DNA from: Lumbricus rubellus
Lineage: Eukaryota > Annelida > Clitellata > Crassiclitellata > Lumbricidae
Assembly: GCA_945859605.1 (NCBI GenBank)
Contig: OX243811.1
Coordinates: 63,975,804-64,039,803 of the forward strand
DNA: 64,000 nt
Direction: 5' to 3'
The translations under genes and the position numbers were made by a program. A model generated the notes under the pieces. The model had not been told where the DNA came from, ran no database searches, and was given only the letters and a program-made list of their open reading frames with translations. Shown in pieces: positions 1 to 17,543 of this stretch. The stretch's first letter is position 1, and every line of letters begins with the position of its first letter.

Positions 1-124
1 AATGTCCTCAAAATATACCATTATATATTGTTCGAAAGCTTGTTGAAACCAAATGGGGGCCACGATACATGGGCATTTCTAAATTGAGGGGCCATGGCCG
101 GATTGGCCCCCTGGATCCGCCCTG
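1..124. mobile_element. Right part of a hAT-like MITE (CAGGGCGGATCCAG end)
   Basis: The element is cut by the left edge of the window. It ends in CTGGATCCGCCCTG, the inverse of the CAGGGGCGGATCCAG terminus seen on the complete copy at 45902. The internal phrase CGATACATGGGCATTTCTAA is shared with the copy at 20935. The opposite end and target duplication are outside the window. Confidence 0.6.
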
Positions 125-266
125 ACTTGGGCGACGAGCTTTTGGTCATTTAGGTGTGTAAGTCTTAGGATGTCCAAAGTCTAAGGATGTCAGCAGAGCT
201 TGGCTTTTGGTTAGTAATAGGCTAAAAATCAGAAGCCATGCAGTAGTAAGAAGCTTCTGATAATGG

Positions 267-7223
<6,957 letters not shown>

Positions 7224-7581
7224 GATTTCCTGTGAAACACAAACATTATTTTGTAGTTATGAAATATGACAACGTATCAGCTACTGCACACATTATGATG
7301 TTGAAGATAGCAAAACCTAAGAACACAAAGCGACAGGTGATCACTGATCAAACATAGAACAACAAGACATTTTAGTTGATCGGAAACTATGCATAAATTA
7401 TGATAAATAGTCAACCAAAATCTCGGTACTTCGTGCTCTTTTTTAAAAGTATATTTCCAATTCCTTATGAATTTCAATTGTAATTAGACCTATTATTGTT
7501 ATTGATAGGTCTAACTATAATTAGCCTACTACTACTACTACTACTACCACTACTACTACCACTACTGCTGATGCTACTCAT

Positions 7582-7760
7582 AGGCGTAAGGGACATTTCA
7601 GGAGTGGGGGGAAGTTAAACTTTTGTCCGAAACATCTGATGACCTTTTAAGTCGTCTGGTCGAAATTTCCCGAAATTGCCCGTTACTTTCATTTGCCAGA
7701 AAATTCTGACGACCTTTTTTAGTCGTCCGGTCGAAAATTAAGACCTTTCTAGTCTATCCG
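7582..7760. mobile_element. One-ended MITE fragment (CATAGGCGTA family)
   Basis: Starts CATAGGCGTAAGGGACATTTC and carries two copies of the GACCTTTTTTAGTCGTCCGG-type inner repeat found in the complete element at 21446. The right terminus is missing. Confidence 0.55.
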
Positions 7761-7907
7761 TGTCGAATAGGTAGGCCTATTATGTAGGGCTTCCACGTCA
7801 ATTGCTGCGTCGTTTACTAGCAGAGTTAGCCCGATGTTCAAATAGATCTATCTTGAATAGTCTGTGGCTACGGTGGGTAAGTGCTCCATATTTGAAGCCA
7901 TTTACTA

Positions 7908-8780
7908 CAGAGGTTCTCAACCGGTGTGTCGCGACACACTAGTGTGTCGCGAAGCGACCGGAGGTGTGTCGCGTAAAAGTGGTGTGTCGCTGGTGTGTCG
8001 CGAAGAATTGGTGTGTCGCGAATTCTCACAGCATATAGGCTAACCGTCGTTCTTGTCTTAGACTGACTTGTTCACTTTAGCAGTTTGGCAGTCATAGGCT
8101 GTGAGAATATAGGCCATTCGAATGACTTCATTTATCTATTCCATTTGATCTCAATCTGGAGCAGCCACGTGTTTGCCTTTAAACTTTTATCAAATGCTGT
8201 AGCCTAACCTTCGAAAATAATGGGGGAAATTATCCTGAAGAAAAAAATTTGCGATTCTAAAAGTGATAACTCGGAAAGGTTGTTTGCGTATTCAGAGAGT
8301 GACAATAATATTATTACAATAGCCTATAACTTATTATAAAAGGAAGGTGCAAAAAGTCCATGGACCCAGGAGTTCGTTAGTCTCAGTTGTAGGTAGGGCG
8401 TATGCCCTATGCGTGTTGTACTCACAAAGCCTGTGGATCCTCATCTAACTATGATCCAAGGAAAATCCAGGGCAAAAATCTCATTAGGCCTAACTGTTAG
8501 GACAGACAATTAATTCAGAGTCATAAAACGTCGTAGAATCGTAAATTTAGATTAGTGAAATTTTGAATGTTGGAATAATTAGAAACTAGAAAGCATTAGT
8601 CTAAGTGTCAACATTCATTCATTCAAATTTGTAGAAATTTCAAATAATAAATTATATATAGGCTAAGTGTGGCCTAATTTAATTTTTTTAACGATATTCA
8701 CATGACGATTGCATGGTGTGTCGCGAAATTTGGTTGCAAGTTTAGGTGTGTCGCGCACGAAAAAAGGTTGAGAACCTCTG
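7908..8780. mobile_element. hAT-type non-autonomous element, copy 1 (873 bp)
   Basis: Perfect 15 bp terminal inverted repeats CAGAGGTTCTCAACC, with 8 bp target duplication ATTTACTA at 7900-7907 and 8781-8788, the hallmark of hAT transposons. Subterminal regions repeat GTGTGTCGCG about six times at the left and twice at the right, a pattern typical of transposase binding sites. By eye it is identical to the copy at 16668-17535 except for a 5 bp GGCTA at 8038-8042. No intact transposase. Confidence 0.95.
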
Positions 8781-8788
8781 ATTTACTA

Positions 8789-9080
8789 GACTCGATAGTA
8801 CAGCGGTTAGCGCGCTGGACTGTCGACCGAGAGGTCGGGGATTCAAATCCCCGCCGGGGCAGAAATTTGTAACGAGATTTCTGTTCCACAAGCACCACCT
8901 AGCCGACTCAGCTATGATGAGTACACTGACCTCACGGTCAGTGGATGATGCGACGGCGAGAGAGAGGATTGGCCACCGCCCTCATAATTATGCCGAGGCC
9001 TTGAAAATGAAGGCGCTAACACTTCATCCCCATTGGCTAGCCCTCCGGGCTAGCTAGACGGGATATCATCATCATCATAA
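8789..9080 (+). repeat. tRNA-derived SINE with (ATC)n tail
   Basis: A tRNA-like head (CAGCGGTTAGCGCGCTGGACT, GTC at the anticodon position, box-B-like GGGATTCAAATCCC, end CCGCCGGGGCAG) is followed by about 200 bp of unrelated body with CTAGCCCTCCGGGCTAG and an ATCATCATC tail. The acceptor 5' strand does not pair with CCGGGGC, so it is not a working tRNA. A hAT copy inserted right next to its 5' end. Confidence 0.75.
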
Positions 9081-9561
9081 CTAGACTTCATAGGCCTACA
9101 TTGCACGTCAGAAGTAACTTGTCTGCAACTGTCTTGAAACTCTTTGGGTCTGCAACTTCTCAACCAATGATAAGCCTATAAAATCCACAACAAAGCGCTG
9201 CGTAGCCTATCTAGTTTGGAACACGTAGGCTAAGCCTTCACTCGAATGCGTTACCCAATTAAAATAACATAAGCTGTTTTAAAAATTAATTATATACCTA
9301 GATATCGTTCGAAGTTCAGCAAAATAGAGACTCCAAAAGGGACACACGTCCTCGACTGATCTCTCCAACGAAGAAACTCTAGCAACAATTATTTTATGAG
9401 CTACTTCCTTAACCGTAGATCTACATGTAGGCCTATCCCTGCGCGCAGTCAACATCAGCGATTCAACGTCAACATCGTCCTTGCCTGTCTGGACTGAATG
9501 ATTTTCTCCTGTCATGGTTAAAAATTAATAATGCTTTCAGCCAATGCGCAATGGCTGAATC
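9081..9561. other. Intergenic DNA without a recognised gene
   Basis: AT-rich DNA with scattered TAGGCCTA/TAGGCTA motifs; short ORFs show no recognisable domain. Confidence 0.5.
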
Positions 9562-10025
9562 GGTGTCACGACACCTCGTCTACAGACAACTCGTCTACCG
9601 GCAAGTGGTCTCCGGTCAATTCGTCTAGATACCAACAACTGGTCTACTGTAACAGACAACTGATACACCGCTTGAGAAAAAGAAGCTGACTGACAATTTT
9701 TACAGGTGAAATAGATGTTGGATTGATGAAAAAACACAAAAGAAATGGAATCTGGATGATGGTTCTTTTGACAGGTGAAATAGAAGCTGGATTGACGAAA
9801 ATAAAGCATGAGAAATAAAAGTTGGATGGAGGTATTTCAAGATCTGAAGTAGAAGATGGATTGATGAAAAACGCTTAAGTAACGGAACTTGGATGAGGGT
9901 ATTTTTATATCTGAAATAGAAGCTGGATTGACGAAAATAACGGGCGAGAAATAGAAGTTGGATGAAGAATTAAAGGTTTCTCTAAATTTCTGAAGTAGAA
10001 GCTGGATGAATGTTGAAATACATCA
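9562..10025. mobile_element. One-armed MITE, GGTGTCACGAC terminus with AGCTGGATTGA core
   Basis: Left end GGTGTCACGACACCTCGTCTA is followed by repeated ACAACTCGTCTA-like 15-mers and then by about eight degenerate units of the AGCTGGATTGATGAAAA type. It corresponds to half of the complete element at 25807-26416; the other arm is absent. Confidence 0.7.
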
Positions 10026-10335
10026 ATGAAAACCACGGGTACATAGCGTATACTGACCTGTCATCACCTAATTTGATTTAGCCTAATTTCTTTCATTTCG
10101 GCTATCTTGGTGAATTTTTCTTGGGAATTTTTACGTGGATGACCCTCCCCAGCGGAATGTCCATCCCTTTAGGGCCCCTTTGTAGCCAGTGCTTTGCTTA
10201 TGTTCTACTTTTGCTGTCATCTTGTTTTCCGGTTGCAATAAAGTGAATTGAATTGAAAATTGGTTGTTCTGTTTGTCTGGGTTTTTTATTTCTAAATTTA
10301 TCTGAGATTTCTGATGGTGTTTTGTCAATAAGCGG

Positions 10336-10451
10336 CTGATTGATTGACTGATTGGTTGACTGATTGATTGACTGATTGATTGACTGATTGATGTAGGCCT
10401 ATTGCCGCATTGATGTAGGCCTATTGATTGATTGAATGATCTATTGATTGA

Positions 10452-10505
<54 letters not shown>
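10336..10505. repeat. (TGAT)n microsatellite with GGCCTA interruptions
   Basis: TGAT tetranucleotides, some varied to TGAC, interrupted twice by GTAGGCCTATT. The array continues unchanged after the interruption. Confidence 0.9.
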
Positions 10506-10993
10506 ACAATTACCACTGCCTCTACTTTGCATTTATTAAAAAGAATAATATTGTCAGTTGATGGGGGAGACTAAATTTAATGTGAGTGAAATTTCCACAC
10601 ATCAGCAATCTGAGGGAGACTCGAACCACTACGCATTACAAGGCAAGTATTCTAACCAGTCGAATACCACGCCCCCAAACCACAGCAAACTGTCGTCAAG
10701 ATAGGCCTAATACGCTTTACAAATTAGCCAAAACTTGACATTTAAACGAAATAAAGCCAACTTCCACGAAAGTTTATTGCTTCTATTGGTGAAACTGTCT
10801 TGCTACGGAAAGTTAATCTTAATATTAGGCCTACTAGTATTATACACATTACACAGGACTTGGACGACACATGTTGGTCATTTAGGTTTTTATTGCGATC
10901 ACTCCAAAGTCGACGGATGTCATTAGAGCTTGCCTTTGCTTAGTAATTAATAGCAGAGACCGTGCAGTAGTAATAGGCTGTTTCTGAAGCGGT

Positions 10994-11178
10994 TCAGTCA
11001 TTTCTTGCAATCATTCGGATCTTGAAATGCGATGGAGCTTCCGTGATGCTGTAGATTGTTTTGACTGTAATCGACTTCACGTCCTCTGGTGGTCGTATGT
11101 GAAAGTTTTGCATTAGTCCACTTATGAAGAGGAACAGTTGCTCACGAGCCAATGCCTCGCCGGAACAGGATCGTCGAC
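10994..11178 (-). CDS. P450 gene 2, exon 5 (haem-binding)
   Basis: 185 bp. Codes RRSCSGEALAREQLFLF to IRMIARND and a TGA stop. Confidence 0.92.
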
Positions 11179-11931
11179 CTAAAACAGATATAATTGAAAA
11201 AGTTTATCACGTAATAATATCATAACAATATAGTAGGCTAATATAATAAAATAAATAATGATAATGACTGATAAGCCTACCAATAACACTTAATATTAAA
11301 TCTATGCGTATTGCGAATGTCTCACTCGAGCAATGTCAACGGATAAAACAGATGCATAATTATGGATTTAATTATTAAAGTACTGTTCTGTGCACTTGCC
11401 TAGAGAAAAGGCGATGACGCTATTCCTGTTGATTAATTTCTTGTTCTCGTCGAGAAATCTTTCCGGTCTGAAGACATCCGAATCCGGCCAATCAGCTCTG
11501 TTAGTGTGAGCAGCTTTGATGTTGGCCAGAACCTTCAGCCAACAAAATACAAAAAAACTATGTGGTTAACGTGGATAATAAACAGATTCGATAAGCCATG
11601 TTTAATGCTGCAGGGACAAAGCTGCTGCTATCCTGCTTTGCTATAGTCTTTGTGTAAAACTTAATATTTTATTACCTGTGAAATATGCACCAACCACAAA
11701 ACACCTGCATGTAGGCTATCTTTATTAAACGCGTAAACAATTGGACTGAACTACCCAGAGCATTCTATATTGGCCATAACCTAGGCTTACCAGGAAGATA
11801 ATCCCATCGCTATCCAGTGCAATGGACCTAATCTTGGCATAATAATCTTTGCACTAATAATCATCATGATACTATTATCAATATTGGAGCTATTAATAAC
11901 AATGACGATGATAATCATAATGACGATGGTA

Positions 11932-11999
<68 letters not shown>

Positions 12000-13422
12000 A
12001 TCTCACTCAAAAGCCATTGCAAAACCATAAGATATATGTAGAAATGACTATTAACTTCTTACCACAGTGTCCGCTGCTATGAAATATCCAAGTACTTCAG
12101 TGTCGTGAAGTGTTAAGTGCGGAATGGCGAGCGGTAAAGCAGCTTTGTGTCGCAGCAGTTCCAGAATGGTTGCCTCAACGTAAGGCAACTTTGAATGGTC
12201 CTCAAATGTCGGGAGTCTGTCTCTGGGTATCACGGCATCAATCTCCTTCTGAAGACTATCTCCCACTTGAGGATTGTTGGCGATGAAAGTGAGAAACCAG
12301 AGTAGTGTAGTTGTCGTTGTGTCGGTACTTCCGCCAATGAAATCTCTCAGCGTATAGTGCAACTGGTCACGGTCGTAATCTGAACCTTCCTTCTCGATGT
12401 ACCTGCGCACAAGACAATCCTTAACTTTATCATTCATGATCGAATCTATCTCTTTTTTCATTGAACAAATCAACTTCTTAATACTGTCTACCAGTTGGCT
12501 GAGTTTTTTGTTGTGTGGAGGAAAGAAGCGAAGCAATGGGAACAGATCGACTGGTGGATCAATTGCATCGACATAACTCTTCATGTGACAAACCATCTCC
12601 ATCATTCCGTCCTTATAATCGCTTCTGCGACCAAACAACATATTCATTGGGACGTTTGAAGAGCTCAGGGTGATCAATTCTTTTGGATCAAAAGCTTTTC
12701 CGTTTGTTTTGCGAAGGTATTTAATCAATTCTGCGACTTCTGTCGATATCTGCGACTCCAGTTGACTTCGTGATCCAAATCCGAAATCTTTCAGGATCGT
12801 CAACACCAACTTGTGGTATCTTTTAAACTCTGCGTCGTAGTTTCTGAATGCAATTCCTATAAACAAAAGATCACGAGACCCATTATTATTTGGATTGTTC
12901 GTGTAACGTTTATATTGTACAAGAAGGCTAAAGGTCGAAGCTAGGCATTAAAAGAAGACAATTCGGCTACCATCTGGTGCATAGTAATCAAGAGCCTTTA
13001 ATTCAGGGCTTTTATGCAGAGAAAATCATTTTGGCTTTCATACAAAGAAAGTCATGCTTATAATGCACACATTCAATGTAGGCCAACACACGCTCGGAAT
13101 GTCTTCCATTGAAATAAGCTTACCTCATATCAAAAAGGAGTCGACTTGCTTCTAAGCACTTTGCTAATTATGCGAATTATGCACATAATTATGATACGGT
13201 TTGTAGATAGGTTAGATAACAACAACAGCAGCAACAACAATAACAACAGCACCGTGAATTCCTTTGTCTTACAATGTTTCATTGTTTACCTTTCTGATAG
13301 ATATTGAAAATGCTTTGTTCTGTGTAGAACGGCGCTCTTCCTGAGAAGCTCGACGAATGTCTGACCAGAGCATCCTCGATGGATTCTCGGTTGTTGAGTA
13401 CGACGACCGTTCTAAACAATTC

Positions 13423-13473
<51 letters not shown>

Positions 13474-15896
13474 CAAACCATAGGCGCAACGCCCGTAGGT
13501 GTCCGACGCCACTCTCTGTCTGAGTCTGTCTCGTGTTTTCTCTCAGTTTCTACAGGCTAGCAGGTCTACTCCATACCATTATATCTTGAAGCAGCTGGAC
13601 CGCCTTGTCTGCTTGAAGAGAATGTTAGGAAACAGGCATGAAGGACAACCATTGGGACAAGCCCATTTTGTGTTCAATGCCCTCTCCACCGACTCTCTCC
13701 ACCTGTCTATCCTGACCGACCTGTGCATGTCTGCCTCACATCAAGACAACTTGAAGCAACTGGGCCGCTATGTCACTTGTGTCGTGGTTTCAAGCGTCTT
13801 GGTCTTCTACTGCCAGAGTATCGCCACCCATCTGGCAAACCTTATTCCTTTATCCGGGCTTAGGACCGGCACAGGGAAGTTGATGGTCCCCTGTGGCGGA
13901 GGATGGATGCAGTTTAACGTCATGCCCAGGACCTTAATATGCCGGTACATGTTGTGATTCATACTTAAAACATACACGTTTGTATATATACAGTATATAT
14001 GTGCATGTATAATTGTATATATATGCATTTCGAGAATTTATATAGCGCCTCTTCAAGAAACCTGTATTTTTGAATGAATAATGTATGAATGCACGTACGT
14101 CTGCAAACTCTGCATTCATTCATTCATTCATATTCTTACATAGCGCCCCTTCAAGAAATCTACTCAGAAGCGCTCTCAGTCGAGTCACCGCAAAAGAAGA
14201 AGACTTGAGAGATTTATGAAACAAGGTTTGATTGGTCAGATGTAATGAACGCAGCATTGAAGGTAGCTCAAGATGGATGTCCTACATGGCCCACAACCGT
14301 GTATTATAATACTTGCATTTATATTATGTATGTGCAGTATATTTATGTTTAAGTATTAATGTATGTATCATAATAATAAAAATAAAAATGATAATAATGA
14401 TAATGATTACAACGATTTATATGGCGGCGTTGCAGGGCGCCTTACAAATCAACCAACGGGCGGAAAACGTCATAGAGTAGGCTATATAAGTACTATTTTT
14501 ATTTAAGTATGTAAATATGTATGTGTGTTCACTAGTAAGAATGTTATTGCAAGCTGCTCTCATATGTAATCTATCCGGATATTTAGATGAATAGCCAACA
14601 TTAGGCCTACATAGGCTACATGCCATCCATCATATAGTGCGTTACAGCAGAATGACGCAAAGCAGAATGACGTCAAGCACAATGGTTGACAAATAGATAA
14701 CGAAACAAGGTTGCAGTCAACGAACACAAAGGAACCCATTAGACATGTCGCATAACTGACGCAAAGGTTACACCACATCAGAAATGTTATTTAGACTGAA
14801 CTAACTACCGTAACGGTTGCACACAGAATAATAATGTTAAGATGGCATAGTCTACCACAAGGCCAAGTAACGCATGTCTTATCATCAAGATGTAGAGCAT
14901 AAATTGTACGTAGCCCACACTTGATGCATTAGTTAGCATGCCTCAATATAGGCTACATTCCCATGTATAAATATATTATATATCGCACAGTAAAACTATA
15001 TAAACGTAAGTACATGTATGCCTATAATAATTATAGCTCTAATTACAATTATCGTATATATATACATACACATAATTATATTTACATATATCATGTGTAA
15101 ATATATTATAATTTACCCAGGTTGCCTCTCTCCCAATATTCTCTTCAATGAGACAAGGTGCTCCAAGATGTTAATGGTATGGAGCGGACCTGCTGACTGG
15201 ACTGGTTGAGGATGGGTAGCATGACACGAGACAGACTCAGACAGAGAGTGGCGTCGGACACCTAAGGCTGTAAGCCTATGGACTACGATGATGATATTAT
15301 GTGTGTATATAGGTCTATACATGGGGATTAGGGTGCTGTGCAACATTCTGGTACAAAGAGCCGAAAATGAGCAAGGATGCGGGGTCGCTTCCCGCAACCC
15401 CTCTCCCCAAGGACAACTCAGACTTTCATTCACCAGATGTCGTTGGTAAATGAGTCTTAGGATGTGATGGGTGCCTTGCATGGTCAACAAACAGTTAAAT
15501 TTAACTCCTGCGGTGACATTTAATTGAAGAATCACTGAATTGTTTAACTCTTTCCCGCCGGATGGGGTCACCCGTGACCCCATTAACAGCATAGGTATCA
15601 AAACAATTCCGGCTGGAATGAGTTAAAAATTTCTATGTTGCCGAGTCTCTTGCCTACCTGCTTCCCAATCTCAGTGAGAAAACCGGACCAAGTTTGCAAG
15701 CGATTTTCGTTAAGGCCTCTGGCAGTGCTTCTACATCTGTGATGAAAGGTAAGGATCCGACGAGAGGTAGTGATGGAAGGGAAGGTGGAAGGCGACGTTC
15801 GTGTCCGGCTTTCTTCTTTCTATTCCAAAATTCAATGAACCAAGACGCCACACAGAATGTTCCGGTGAAGACCACGACTGGCATCAATGTGATCAT
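10994..15896 (-). CDS. Cytochrome P450, clan 2 (CYP2/CYP17-like), gene 2; 5 coding exons
   Basis: Tandem paralog of the gene at 267-7223. Exons 15896-15658, 13411-13290, 12856-12063, 11532-11400 and 11178-10994 join to 1473 nt and 490 residues with the same phases. It shows the N-terminal anchor, hinge PPSLPSLPLVGSLP, GGSTDTT I-helix, ELLR K-helix, PERF and haem loop FSLGRRSCSGE with Cys434. Exons 1-4 have exactly the same lengths as in gene 1; exon 5 is three bases shorter. The GC donor before the haem exon is kept. An acceptor-like CAG lies six bases upstream of the ATG here too. Predicted ER monooxygenase; substrate unknown. It looks intact. Confidence 0.9.
11400..11532 (-). CDS. P450 gene 2, exon 4 (GC donor)
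   Basis: 133 bp. Codes VLANIKAAHTNRADWPDSDV and FRPERFLDEN. Ends CTAG before GCAAGT, exactly as in gene 1. Confidence 0.9.
11930..11999. repeat. (GAT)n microsatellite
   Basis: An uninterrupted GAT/ATG array in P450 gene 2 intron 3, 64 bp from exon 3. Confidence 0.95.
12063..12856 (-). CDS. P450 gene 2, exon 3
   Basis: 794 bp, the same length as its partner in gene 1. Begins GIAFRNYDAEFKRYHK and contains DFIGGSTDTTTTTLLWFL and the ELLRHK ExxR motif. Donor GTG|GTAAGA. Confidence 0.93.
13290..13411 (-). CDS. P450 gene 2, exon 2
   Basis: 122 bp, coding TVVVLNNRESIEDALVRHSS and FSGRAPFYTEQSIFNIYQK. Acceptor TTTAG, donor AAAG|GTAAAC. An ATC microsatellite starts 16 bp upstream of the acceptor. 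Confidence 0.88.
13427..13640 (-). mobile_element. Interspersed retroelement 3' end with (GAT)n tail
   Basis: An ATC array at 13427-13472 adjoins GGTGTCCGACGCCACTCTCT and GTCTGAGTCTGTCTCGTG. The same block appears in opposite orientation at 15113-15300. On the minus strand the end reads CGAGACAGACTCAGACAGAG, then GTGGCGTCGGACACC and a GAT tail, which resembles a LINE or SINE 3' end. Its coding content is unclear. Confidence 0.55.
14028..14230 (+). repeat. GAATTTATATAGCGCC family SINE-like repeat, two partial copies
   Basis: GAATTTATATAGCGCCTCTT and, 110 bp later, TTACATAGCGCCCCTTCAAG followed by CTACTCAGAAGCGCTCTCAG. The second is preceded by CATT repeats. The same unit recurs at least ten times in this window. 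Confidence 0.75.
15113..15300 (+). mobile_element. Interspersed retroelement 3' end, opposite orientation to 13427
   Basis: Contains GACACGAGACAGACTCAGAC and GAGAGTGGCGTCGGACACCT followed by a short GATGAT tail. Forms a long imperfect inverted pair with 13427-13640 inside P450 gene 2 intron 1. Confidence 0.55.
15330..15490. repeat. Dispersed repeat shared with 24210-24370
   Basis: Shared blocks include TCGCTTCCC..CACCCTCTC-like text, CATTCA-CAGATG-CGTT-GTAAAT and GGGCGCCTTGCATGG. No coding signal; probably an old transposon or SINE body. Confidence 0.5.
15658..15896 (-). CDS. P450 gene 2, exon 1
   Basis: 239 bp. Codes the membrane helix, a basic stretch and the proline-rich hinge, ending LGPVFSLRLGSR across the junction. 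Donor CAG|GTAGGC. Confidence 0.9.
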
Positions 15897-15949
15897 GAAT
15901 GTCTGTTGATATAAAAAAAACAGACGTCATACAGAAAATGACAATGCTA

Positions 15950-16090
15950 CTGGATTGGATGATGACAAAGGACGGTTACAGAAGGCTAAAGAAGGATGCA
16001 CAGAACAGATATGCGTGGCGTCATTGGACATATGAACCTGCCTGACGGCAGAGAACCAAAGAAGAGATACGGTCCTACGTATTAGCTACA
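15950..16090 (+). mobile_element. LINE RT C-terminal fragment (TKDGYRRLK family)
   Basis: The plus strand codes [20 protein letters not shown] and WRHWTYEPA then stop, nearly identical to the minus-strand fragment at 40450-40725. About 130 bp survive. Confidence 0.75.
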
Positions 16091-16149
16091 CAGATTATTC
16101 TTCATAATTATAAGCTTAAGCTTATTATTATTAGGGTAATGACGGTCAA

Positions 16150-16350
<201 letters not shown>

Positions 16351-16667
16351 CTACTATTACTACTGTTATTATTATTGAAAGGCTTGAATTGTATTTGACT
16401 TGCGTATAGGCCTACATAATACATAGCCAGCTCTGTCGTTGTAGGTATTCAGTAAATGAAATTGCTTCCAAATAAGGAGCTGGCAAGATGTTTGTCCTAA
16501 TGCAGCTATACTAAACGGTCATGTATTATAGTCAACCTTTCATGCATAAAGATGTGTTCGTTGTGTTTCTTGCAAATGGCTCGGGAACGACCCTGCATAA
16601 ATCTTCGCAATTCAGTCAACAACAGAGTAAATGTATCATGGGCCTTAATTCAAAATGTCATGTAGCC

Positions 16668-17535
16668 CAGAGGTTCTCAACCGGTGTGTCGCGACACACT
16701 AGTGTGTCGCGAAGCGACCGGAGGTGTGTCGCGTAAAAGTGGTGTGTCGCTGGTGTGTCGCGAAGAATTGGTGTGTCGCGAATTCTCACAGCATATAACC
16801 GTCGTTCTTGTCTTAGACTGACTTGTTCACTTTAGCAGTTTGGCAGTCATAGGCTGTGAGAATATAGGCCATTCGAATGACTTCATTTATCTATTCCATT
16901 TGATCTCAATCTGGAGCAGCCACGTGTTTGCCTTTAAACTTTTATCAAATGCTGTAGCCTAACCTTCGAAAATAATGGGGGAAATTATCCTGAAGAAAAA
17001 AATTTGCGATTCTAAAAGTGATAACTCGGAAAGGTTGTTTGCGTATTCAGAGAGTGACAATAATATTATTACAATAGCCTATAACTTATTATAAAAGGAA
17101 GGTGCAAAAAGTCCATGGACCCAGGAGTTCGTTAGTCTCAGTTGTAGGTAGGGCGTATGCCCTATGCGTGTTGTACTCACAAAGCCTGTGGATCCTCATC
17201 TAACTATGATCCAAGGAAAATCCAGGGCAAAAATCTCATTAGGCCTAACTGTTAGGACAGACAATTAATTCAGAGTCATAAAACGTCGTAGAATCGTAAA
17301 TTTAGATTAGTGAAATTTTGAATGTTGGAATAATTAGAAACTAGAAAGCATTAGTCTAAGTGTCAACATTCATTCATTCAAATTTGTAGAAATTTCAAAT
17401 AATAAATTATATATAGGCTAAGTGTGGCCTAATTTAATTTTTTTAACGATATTCACATGACGATTGCATGGTGTGTCGCGAAATTTGGTTGCAAGTTTAG
17501 GTGTGTCGCGCACGAAAAAAGGTTGAGAACCTCTG
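16668..17535. mobile_element. hAT-type non-autonomous element, copy 2 (868 bp)
   Basis: Same perfect 15 bp TIRs as 7908-8780, with its own 8 bp target duplication ATGTAGCC at 16660-16667 and 17536-17543. It lacks only the GGCTA present at 8038-8042 of copy 1, giving a length difference of exactly five. The near identity points to recent transposition. Confidence 0.95.
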
Positions 17536-17543
17536 ATGTAGCC

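Noticed and set aside
8789..8864. Functional tRNA (GTC anticodon position)
   Set aside because: The acceptor 5' strand does not pair with CCGGGGC and a SINE body follows directly.
10131..10532. 133-codon Asn/Gln/Ser repeat protein
   Set aside because: Its repeat part is the TGAT array read on the minus strand.
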